From Phycobacter azelaicus (GTDB lineage: Bacteria > Pseudomonadota > Alphaproteobacteria > Rhodobacterales > Rhodobacteraceae): a stretch of DNA of 64,000 nucleotides. Below are positions 17,974 through 24,872 of this stretch, in pieces (within the stretch, counting starts at the first letter, position 1; the number at the start of each line of letters is the position of its first letter). The stretch lies in the NCBI RefSeq assembly GCF_014884385.1, contig NZ_WKFH01000003.1:3318001-3382000 (forward strand), written 5' to 3'. A program made the position numbers and the translations under genes. A model generated the notes under the pieces. That model had not been told where the DNA came from and did no database searches. It saw only the letters and a list, made by a program, of their open reading frames with translations.

Positions 17974-18507
17974 CTAATCGATACGATCCAGGAAGGTAGA
18001 GAGTGTGCGCGTGGGCGCGCCGTTCCGATGCGCCATATACCGCAGTTCAAGGCCCCCGTCCGTGAGGGTCCTGTCGTACTGCTGCATCTCGTAATCTCCG
18101 TTTGGGGCAATGAACATGGAGAATACAGTGAGTGTTCTTCCAGAAATGCGTCCCCAGACGTAGGGTTGGCCTTTCATCGGGTCCATCTGCACCTCGTGGC
18201 CAAAAACATTTCTCTCCATCGCTGCCGCGAAAATTCCGGGGCGATCTGTTTCGACAAAACTGATGTCGTAACTCTTGATTTTGCGGCTGCCATCTTCCCG
18301 GATCGTCGCTGTGCTCCACCGCACAGAAAACCCTTTTCTTGTCTCGGCGATGGTTACACTCATGTCACGCAGCTCGATCGAGCCATCTGTATGAGCCAGC
18401 TCGACCGATCCCGAATAGGAGCCAAGGAACGGCGTGGCATCTGCAAAGGCTGACCGGGCGACGAACACAAGAAGAAACGCCAGAAGGAGACCGTTCATCA
18501 GGGCCAT
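17974..18507 (-). CDS. Hypothetical secreted protein
   Basis: This 177-residue protein has a clear Sec signal peptide (MALMNGLLLAFLLVFVARSAFA, cleavage after SAFA, about residue 22). The mature part is beta-rich (FLGSYSGSVELAH, GRTLTVFSMFIAPNGDYEMQQYDRTL) with no cysteine pair or recognisable catalytic motif. The frame extends to 18627, but the ATG at 18505-18507 begins the signal peptide and has AGGTG upstream. A periplasmic, perhaps lipocalin-like or META-like, role is a guess. It is divergent from fumC. Confidence 0.75.
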   Translation of the reverse strand: MALMNGLLLAFLLVFVARSAFADATPFLGSYSGSVELAHTDGSIELRDMSVTIAETRKGFSVRWSTATIREDGSRKIKSYDISFVETDRPGIFAAAMERNVFGHEVQMDPMKGQPYVWGRISGRTLTVFSMFIAPNGDYEMQQYDRTLTDGGLELRYMAHRNGAPTRTLSTFLDRID

Positions 18508-18794
18508 CTGCACCTGAAACAAGCGTTTCGACGCTGTCACACATCCGTTGCACTGGGATGACGACTGTTGTGGGCGAAGGGAAGGTTTCCGCAATCTCTT
18601 ATCCTTGAGGCATGGTCCGCATCTCACGCGCAGTTTGAAGTTTAGCCTATTTCAACGCACAGGCAATGGATCACCCCTAATTGGGCCTATACCCGCGCAT
18701 GTGTTTCCTTATGATGCGCGCAACTGCCCGATTGCGCCCAAGGCGGCTGCGGGCTAAACGGCATGCAACGGCATACGAGACGGAGACAGACGAG

Positions 18795-20189
18795 ATGTCC
18801 AATACCCGCACCGAAACAGACAGCTTTGGTCCGCTGGAAGTTCCTTCCGACAAATACTGGGGCGCGCAGACGCAGCGCTCGATCATGAACTTCCCCATCG
18901 GCTGGGAAAAACAGCCCGTCGCCATCGTGCGCGCGCTCGGCGTGATCAAGAAGGCCTGCGCGATGGCCAACAAGGAGAGCGGCAAGCTCGATCCCAAGAT
19001 CGCCGATGCGGTCATTCAGGCTGCCGGTGAGGTTTTTGAGGGCAAGTTCGACGACAACTTCCCGCTGGTTGTCTGGCAGACTGGCTCCGGCACTCAGTCC
19101 AACATGAACTCTAACGAGGTGATCGCCAACCGCGCGATCGAGATCCTCGGCGGCGAGATCGGCTCCAAGGATCCGGTACACCCGAACGATCACTGCAACA
19201 TGGGTCAGTCCTCGAACGACACTTTCCCGACCGCGATGCATATCGCCGCCGCCATGATGGTACGCGACGTCCTGCTGCCGGGGCTGAACAAGCTGCTGGC
19301 AGGTCTGGAGGCCAAGTCCGAAGAGTTCCAGGACATCATCAAGATCGGCCGCACCCATACGCAGGATGCAACTCCCCTGACGCTTGGCCAGGAATTTGGC
19401 GGCTATGCCCACCAGATCCGCATGGGCATCGCCCGCATCGAGGCCGCCCTGCCCGGCATCTATGAACTGGCCCAAGGCGGAACTGCCGTTGGCACCGGCC
19501 TTAACACCCAACATGGCTGGGGCGAAAAGGTCGCCGCCAACATGGCCGAGATCACCGGCCTGCCCTTTGTCACTGCCCCCAACAAGTTCGAAGCCCTGGC
19601 CGCACATGATGCAATGGTCTTCATGTCCGGCGCGCTCGCCTCGGTCGCTGGCGCCATGTACAAGATCGCCAATGACATCCGTTTCCTCGGCTCCGGCCCG
19701 CGCTCGGGCCTTGGTGAGTTGATCCTGCCGGAAAACGAGCCGGGCTCCTCGATCATGCCGGGCAAGGTGAACCCGACCCAGGCTGAAGCGATGACGCAAG
19801 TCGCGGCCCATGTGATGGGCAACGACGCCGCGATCAAATTCGCAGGCAGCCAAGGCCATTTTGAGCTGAACGTCTATAATCCCATGATGTCCTACAACCT
19901 CCTGCAGTCCATGCAGTTGCTGGGAGATGTGGCCGACAGCTTCACCGAGCGGATGCTGAACGGCATCAAGGCCAACGAGCCGCGCATCGACAAGCTGATG
20001 AAAGAAAGCCTGATGCTGGTCACCGCGCTGGCTCCGACCATCGGCTATGACAATGCCACCAAGGTCGCCAAGACCGCGCACAAGAACGGCACCACCCTGA
20101 AGGAAGAAGCCATCGCGCTTGGCTTTGTGGATGAGGCCACCTTCGACGCGGTTGTGCGCCCCGAACAGATGATCGGGCCCAAGGACTGA
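18795..20189 (+). CDS. fumC: Fumarate hydratase class II
   Basis: This 464-residue iron-independent fumarase of the fumarase/aspartase superfamily interconverts fumarate and malate in the TCA cycle. The superfamily signature [13 protein letters not shown] and the substrate-binding [21 protein letters not shown] segment are intact. The ATG at 18795 gives the normal N-terminus; the frame is open upstream to 18681, but that leader is not family-like. The stop overlaps the start of the DUF4169 gene by one base, so three genes are translationally linked. Confidence 0.97.
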   Translation: MSNTRTETDSFGPLEVPSDKYWGAQTQRSIMNFPIGWEKQPVAIVRALGVIKKACAMANKESGKLDPKIADAVIQAAGEVFEGKFDDNFPLVVWQTGSGTQSNMNSNEVIANRAIEILGGEIGSKDPVHPNDHCNMGQSSNDTFPTAMHIAAAMMVRDVLLPGLNKLLAGLEAKSEEFQDIIKIGRTHTQDATPLTLGQEFGGYAHQIRMGIARIEAALPGIYELAQGGTAVGTGLNTQHGWGEKVAANMAEITGLPFVTAPNKFEALAAHDAMVFMSGALASVAGAMYKIANDIRFLGSGPRSGLGELILPENEPGSSIMPGKVNPTQAEAMTQVAAHVMGNDAAIKFAGSQGHFELNVYNPMMSYNLLQSMQLLGDVADSFTERMLNGIKANEPRIDKLMKESLMLVTALAPTIGYDNATKVAKTAHKNGTTLKEEAIALGFVDEATFDAVVRPEQMIGPKD

Positions 20190-20377
20190 TGGCAGAGCCG
20201 GTCAATCTGAACCGGTTTAGAAAGCAAAAGGCGCGGGCCGAGAAAAAGGCCCGCGCCGACGCCAACGCGGTGAAATTCGGCCGCAGCAAGGCGGAAAAAC
20301 AGCTCGACCGCAGCCTTCGGAACAAACAGGCGCGAGATCTGGATGGCCACAAGGCTGACGATCAAGGCGAGACATGA
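20189..20377 (+). CDS. DUF4169 family small basic protein
   Basis: This 62-residue, strongly basic protein (VNLNRFRKQKARAEKK at the start) is made almost entirely of one Lys/Arg/Ala-rich helix. It matches the DUF4169 family, which is found after fumC in roseobacters and rhizobia. Its start shares a base with the fumC stop, and its stop overlaps the next start (ATGA). Function unknown; a nucleic-acid- or ribosome-binding role would fit the charge but is speculative. Confidence 0.85.
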   Translation: MAEPVNLNRFRKQKARAEKKARADANAVKFGRSKAEKQLDRSLRNKQARDLDGHKADDQGET

Positions 20378-20604
20378 ACAGCCGCCCCAAGAAACACTCG
20401 CTGACCTTACGCGGCCACCGCACCTCTGTCTCCTTGGAGGATGAATTCTGGTCCGCCTTCCGTGCCATTGCCACCGAAGAAGGCCGCGCCATCAATGAAT
20501 TGGCAGCAGAAATAGACGAGGCGCGCGGGACCGACTGCGGGCTCGCGTCGGCCATAAGGCTTTACGTCCTGCGGCATCTACAACAGCGTCAGTCTTTACA
20601 GTGA
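20374..20604 (+). CDS. Ribbon-helix-helix protein (RHH_4 type)
   Basis: A 76-residue protein with a ribbon-helix-helix fold: the strand KHSLTLRGHRTSVSLED is followed by helix A (EFWSAFRAIATEEG) and helix B. It belongs to the small alphaproteobacterial RHH_4 group. It overlaps the DUF4169 gene by 4 nt and its 3' end overlaps the convergent P450 gene by 16 nt. DNA binding is likely by fold; no target is known. The constant linkage to fumC suggests co-expression rather than local control. Confidence 0.88.
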   Translation: MNSRPKKHSLTLRGHRTSVSLEDEFWSAFRAIATEEGRAINELAAEIDEARGTDCGLASAIRLYVLRHLQQRQSLQ

Positions 20605-21956
20605 GCTCTCGGCTCCAGCCGCAACCAAATTCCATCTTTCGCGCGCACTGTCAGATGAGCGACCGGCACAGGCTCTTTGCCCTCAACCGGTGTCACCCTG
20701 TAGTGGCGCAGCAGCATCGACAGGATCAGCGGCCCCTCGACCATCGCAAAGCCTGCTCCGGTACAGACCCGCGCCCCAGCCGAGAAGGGCATATAGGCCT
20801 CGCGCTGGCAGGTCTTTCCATTCTCGGTCTCCCAACGCGCCGGGTCGAACCCGTCAGGATTGTCCCAAAGCCTTTCGTGCCGATGCAGGTGCCAGGGGCT
20901 TAGCACCAGTTGCGATCCTTTTGGAACATTCCGGTCGCGGAAATGCTCCGGGCAGGTCGCTTCGCGCACCATCATCGGAACCGGCGGGTAAAGCCGCAAC
21001 GCCTCGCGGAAGACATCGCGGCTGATTCGTAAGCGTGATACCGCGGCAAAGCTGGTATCGCCCAATGCTGCAGCCTCCGCCGCGATCTTCTCCTGCCACT
21101 CCGGGAAAATCGCCATCAGATAAAGCGTCCACGCCAGTGCCGACGCGCTGGTTTCATGACCCGCGAGGAAAAAGATCGCCACCTGGTCGACCATTTCCTC
21201 GGTCGTGAAACTCTCTCCGGTCTCGGGGTCCCTGGTGGTCATGATCTTGGTCGCCAGATCCAGCGGCGCCGTACCCGCCGCGATCTGGGCTGCCCTTTCA
21301 TCCGTGAGACGCGTGATTAGGGCGCGGATACGGGCGGCGTTTTCCCGTGTTCCCTTGCGAAAGAAACGCGGAACCCAACGTGGCACCGGCACAAAGGCGG
21401 CAAGGTTCAGGATCGGCTGGCTGCGCTGATAGTCGCGAAACCGCGCAAAAACCTCGGCGGCAACCTCATGTTCGATCGGGATCGAGAACAACGTGCGAAA
21501 GATGACATCTGCCGCCACATGGGAGGTCACCGCCTCAATCTCGATTTCGCCTGCCTGCCCTTTCAGCCGCTCCACAGCGGCCTCGGCCGCAGCGCGCATC
21601 GCCGGGAAGGTCTCTTTCAGGCGTCCGCCTTCAAAGGCTGGATCGATGATGCGGCGCTGTCGTTTCCAAGTCTCTCCGTTGGTCAGGAAGACCGAATTTC
21701 CCAGTAGGGGCCGCAAGCCTTCACTGATCCGGTTCGACTTCGGGAAATCATCAGGGCGCTCCTTCAGCACCGTCTGCAAAAGATCTGGCTGGTTCAGCAG
21801 AAAGGAGCGGAAGAAGGGGGTGCGAAACTCCGCCATCCACGCCCGATAAAGCCGCGCGGGCTGGGCCGACAGGATGTCCTTGCGAAAGAGCTGCACATAG
21901 CGCCAGAGCGAGACCTTATCCGGGCGCGCAGGCGGTTTGGGGGGCATTGGCGTCAT
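20589..21956 (-). CDS. Cytochrome P450
   Basis: This soluble bacterial P450 of 455 residues has all main landmarks: the oxygen-activation helix AGHETSAS (near 270), the ExxR pair in the K-helix (DVFREALRLYPP), and the heme-thiolate loop FSAGARVCTGAGFA with its axial cysteine near residue 400. Its pattern resembles CYP102/CYP4-like fatty-acid or terpene hydroxylases, but the substrate cannot be assigned. No ferredoxin or reductase gene is near. Its start overlaps by 4 nt the end of an upstream membrane hydrolase gene, so the two are co-translated. Confidence 0.95.
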   Translation of the reverse strand: MTPMPPKPPARPDKVSLWRYVQLFRKDILSAQPARLYRAWMAEFRTPFFRSFLLNQPDLLQTVLKERPDDFPKSNRISEGLRPLLGNSVFLTNGETWKRQRRIIDPAFEGGRLKETFPAMRAAAEAAVERLKGQAGEIEIEAVTSHVAADVIFRTLFSIPIEHEVAAEVFARFRDYQRSQPILNLAAFVPVPRWVPRFFRKGTRENAARIRALITRLTDERAAQIAAGTAPLDLATKIMTTRDPETGESFTTEEMVDQVAIFFLAGHETSASALAWTLYLMAIFPEWQEKIAAEAAALGDTSFAAVSRLRISRDVFREALRLYPPVPMMVREATCPEHFRDRNVPKGSQLVLSPWHLHRHERLWDNPDGFDPARWETENGKTCQREAYMPFSAGARVCTGAGFAMVEGPLILSMLLRHYRVTPVEGKEPVPVAHLTVRAKDGIWLRLEPRAHCKD

Positions 21957-23245
21957 GGCGCGCTCACCGAGGTGTAGCCGGACGTTGCAGCCTCGATCCG
22001 GGATTTTGACGGCTGGCGCCTCTTGAAACGCTCAGCCAGTGTGATGGGACCAGCGGTGATCTTGAAATAATCATAGTCGCCGGGCTGATCGAAGGCGCAG
22101 AGATACTGGAAATGCAGCCGAAAGAACCGCCAGCGGAGCTCTTTCCAGCGTGCGGGGCTCAGCGTCTGTGAAAAGGCCGCCGAGATCACCAGCGGCCAAC
22201 GTTTGTCCTCTGGCGCAACACCGCTGACGGCGACCGGATCACACAAAGCAAAGGCGCAACCATCCCCCGGCGCACTCACATCGACCCAAGCGATATCTGG
22301 ACTGGCCGAGAGATACCGCAAGTCAGCCCGCAACCGATGAGCATGCGGCAGGAAAGAGACCATGGGAACAACCTGCCCAAGGCTGAGAAACCCCAAAGCT
22401 GGGCGCGTCTCCGGCAAACCTTCACGCAGCAAATCCGCCAGTACCGAGACCCCTACATGAGCGCCAGAGGAATGGCCAACGATCAGCACCTCATCCACCG
22501 TGTTCTCTTCAACGGCACTACGGACCAACTGCCGGAAGTCACCGATGCGCGCCTCAAGCTCCGGCGGGTTGGCCCCACGGGCGTCAGCTGAGTAGGCGTA
22601 GTCGTGCATCAGGTAGTAGGCAAAGAGCTTTCCGTCTCTCGCCTTGAACCATCTGAGCAAAAAGCTGGCCACAGCCCCAAAGACAACCAGGAACACCAGC
22701 GTCCCCACCACAGAGGCACCTTCAGAGCCTATTGCGGCAGCGAGTCCCGCTTGCACAAGCCCCTGCGCGACCATGGCAAAAGGCCACCCTGCGAGCACCG
22801 CGAGGATCAATTGCAGCAGGAGCATACCCACTGGATAGAGCGCGGCAATCACCGGGCCCTTGCGCAGGTGCATCAGGCGCGACAAAGCACCTGTGGAGAT
22901 ATAGATCCAGGCGGTACGCGCCAGTTGCAAATAGGTCGCGGGAATTGAAGCCGCCATGCTGCCCCGCACGATATCGGACCAAACCAGCACTTCTACATCA
23001 GCCTCGACCTCTGCCCCCTCCAGGCGGGCGGAAACATGCCAACCATATGCACCGCCCGCCTGTTTTGGGCGCTGCGCAATCTCATAGCCTGAAATCCTTG
23101 CTTGGGCCGCGCTTTCGCTTCGGTAAAGTTCCCGGTAGCGACGTGGGTGGATCGGGTCGTAGCCAGGGATGTAGAATACGCGCCGGCGACGCACTGTCGT
23201 CCCGCTGTGCCCGTCCGTTTGCCCCTGCACTGCAACCTTGCCCAT
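21953..23245 (-). CDS. Membrane-anchored alpha/beta hydrolase-like protein
   Basis: A 430-residue protein. The N-terminus FYIPGYDP looks like the first strand of an alpha/beta hydrolase and oxyanion loop. Two hydrophobic segments follow (about 130-175 and 178-200). The nucleophile elbow GHSSGAHVG then puts the likely catalytic Ser at about 259, with candidate Asp/His residues later. Two or more membrane helices inserted inside a hydrolase are unusual. It overlaps the P450 gene by 4 nt and lies 70 nt after ccdA. An esterase or lipase acting on the P450 substrate or product is an inference from coupling only. Confidence 0.8.
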   Translation of the reverse strand: MGKVAVQGQTDGHSGTTVRRRRVFYIPGYDPIHPRRYRELYRSESAAQARISGYEIAQRPKQAGGAYGWHVSARLEGAEVEADVEVLVWSDIVRGSMAASIPATYLQLARTAWIYISTGALSRLMHLRKGPVIAALYPVGMLLLQLILAVLAGWPFAMVAQGLVQAGLAAAIGSEGASVVGTLVFLVVFGAVASFLLRWFKARDGKLFAYYLMHDYAYSADARGANPPELEARIGDFRQLVRSAVEENTVDEVLIVGHSSGAHVGVSVLADLLREGLPETRPALGFLSLGQVVPMVSFLPHAHRLRADLRYLSASPDIAWVDVSAPGDGCAFALCDPVAVSGVAPEDKRWPLVISAAFSQTLSPARWKELRWRFFRLHFQYLCAFDQPGDYDYFKITAGPITLAERFKRRQPSKSRIEAATSGYTSVSAP

Positions 23246-23315
23246 TCCGGCCCCATCTGATTTCCCTCAGAGTAACGGCGGATATGGGCAAGAGTAAGAC
23301 CCTAGATGCAGGGAC

Positions 23316-24068
23316 TTAGCCGAGGGCAGCAAGTGCCGGGAAGGTTTCCAAAAGCCACCAGGAGAAGGTTGAAAACAGACCTGTGACCAGCATCACGCCC
23401 ACAAAGAGCAACAGTGCCCCCATGATCTTTTCGATCAGACCCATGTGGCGCTTCATCCGGTTCATCAGCGCCATGGAACGGTTGAGGAAGATCGCAGCCA
23501 GAAGGAACGGCACGCCCAGGCCGAGAGCATAAACGCCCAAGAGGATCGTACCACGGCTGACAGAAGCCTCGGACGCCGCAAGCGACAGGATCGCGCCGAG
23601 TTGCGGGCCGATACAGGGCGTCCAGCCAAATGCAAAGGCCAGGCCCAGAACATAGGCCCCAAGCGCCGAGCCACCGGACTCCCCGGCGTCCATCCGCGCT
23701 TCGCGGTCGAGGATCGGGATACGGAACACTGACAGAAAATGCAGGCCAAAGATGATCACGACAACACCGGACACCTTTGCAAAAAGCTCCTGATTCTGCA
23801 GCACAAAGGCCCCAAATGCAGAGGCGGTAAAACCAAGGAGCAGAAAGACCGTCGACAGCCCCAAAACAAAGAACAGCGCGGAGACGATGACCTTGCGCCG
23901 CGCCGTGTCGGTGCCCTGCATCTCGCCGATGGTCACGCCGCTCATATAGGCCAGATAGGGCGGCACGATGGGGAGCACGCACGGCGACAGGAAGCTGATC
24001 AGGCCGGCCACCAGCGCCACGAACATGGCAGGAATCAGTCCTGCGTCGATGATCTCAATTCCAAACAT
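23316..24068 (-). CDS. ccdA: Cytochrome c biogenesis protein CcdA
   Basis: This 250-residue inner-membrane protein has six transmembrane helices and the two conserved cysteine regions (SFLSPCVLPIVPPYLAYMSG near residue 30 and GWTPCIGPQLGAILSLA near 155). It passes electrons from cytoplasmic thioredoxin to periplasmic thiol proteins for cytochrome c and disulfide maintenance. It starts divergently from tusA across 93 nt. On the minus strand it is followed after 70 nt by the hydrolase-P450 pair, so it may head a three-gene transcript. Confidence 0.95.
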   Translation of the reverse strand: MFGIEIIDAGLIPAMFVALVAGLISFLSPCVLPIVPPYLAYMSGVTIGEMQGTDTARRKVIVSALFFVLGLSTVFLLLGFTASAFGAFVLQNQELFAKVSGVVVIIFGLHFLSVFRIPILDREARMDAGESGGSALGAYVLGLAFAFGWTPCIGPQLGAILSLAASEASVSRGTILLGVYALGLGVPFLLAAIFLNRSMALMNRMKRHMGLIEKIMGALLLFVGVMLVTGLFSTFSWWLLETFPALAALG

Positions 24069-24161
24069 GGCATTGACTTAGACCACGTCTTGCAAAAGGT
24101 CACGGGCCACCGTGGTCACATCCTTGTGGACAGGCCGTGACTGGCGGATTATCTGAATGTC

Positions 24162-24395
24162 ATGACCGATATCGAAACCACCCTCGATGCCATTGGCTTG
24201 CTGTGCCCCCTGCCCGTCCTGAAGGCCCGCAAGCGCTTGAAATCACTCGCTTCGGGCGATGTGCTGACAATTCTGGCAGATGATCCCGCAGCCATCGTCG
24301 ATGTGCCCCATTTCTGCACTGAAGCGGGACATGAATTTCTGGGACAAAGCGACGCGGCGGATCATCAGATTTACCGCATCCGAAAGGGCGGCTGA
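24162..24395 (+). CDS. tusA: TusA-family sulfurtransferase
   Basis: This 77-residue SirA/TusA fold protein carries the active cysteine C15 in the LLCPLPVLKA motif. TusA proteins relay persulfide sulfur from cysteine desulfurases, for example to tRNA thiolation or molybdenum cofactor pathways. It is divergent from ccdA and convergent with the DUF4440 gene 15 nt away. The specific acceptor is not evident. Confidence 0.93.
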   Translation: MTDIETTLDAIGLLCPLPVLKARKRLKSLASGDVLTILADDPAAIVDVPHFCTEAGHEFLGQSDAADHQIYRIRKGG

Positions 24396-24410
24396 ACATC
24401 AAGGCAGACC

Positions 24411-24809
24411 TCAAGGCAACGGGTTCTCGGCGCCTTCGGGAAGGGCTTCGGTGTCCTGACTAAAGACGTTGGTCCATCCATCGCCGCAGCGTTTCCAGAT
24501 CGAGCTGACATACATAGCACGTTCCGTGTCATCCCCGGGCAAAGAATAGGTCGCAAGATACGCCAATAGGGCGCAATCACCTGCCAACGGCAACACCCGC
24601 GCCTGTGACAACTCAAAGCGCCGAACTGTCGGGCCATCGCGGAGCTGATCGCAATGCGCCTGCCGACCCGCAAAGCCGCTTGGATAGACCCCCAGGAACT
24701 CCGGATGCAGCGCTGCTCGATCAGCCGCCGCATCACCTTTTTGCAGAGCCTCCCAGACTGCGGTCTCGCAAGCCACAAGCTGGTGCAACAGATCATCCTT
24801 TTCACGCAT
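24411..24809 (-). CDS. DUF4440/NTF2-like protein
   Basis: This 132-residue protein has the SnoaL/NTF2-like fold pattern of DUF4440: an N-terminal helix with CETAVWEALQKGDAAADRAALHPEFLGVYPSG, then beta strands with WKRCGDGWTNVFSQDT at the end. No catalytic assignment can be made. It lies downstream of rne on the same strand, but a terminator between them suggests separate transcription. It is not close in sequence to the two SnoaL paralogues at 14.8-15.8 kb. Confidence 0.85.
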   Translation of the reverse strand: MREKDDLLHQLVACETAVWEALQKGDAAADRAALHPEFLGVYPSGFAGRQAHCDQLRDGPTVRRFELSQARVLPLAGDCALLAYLATYSLPGDDTERAMYVSSIWKRCGDGWTNVFSQDTEALPEGAENPLP

Positions 24810-24831
24810 CGGACTGCCCTTCCGCTCAATG

Positions 24832-24859
24832 AAAAAAGGCGGCCCGAACCGGACCGCCT
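24832..24859 (-). terminator. Rho-independent terminator after rne
   Basis: On the minus strand GGCGGTCC pairs with GGGCCGCC (8 bp plus a flanking A-T, one G-U) across a 5-nt loop and is followed by six T. It begins 13 nt past the rne stop. This is the cleanest intrinsic terminator in the window. Confidence 0.88.
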
Positions 24860-24872
24860 CTTGTTCGTTGGA

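Noticed and set aside
18687..20081. 464-codon open frame antisense to fumC
   Set aside because: Long antisense frames are common in high-GC genes with this codon use; fumC on the other strand is complete and has every family motif.
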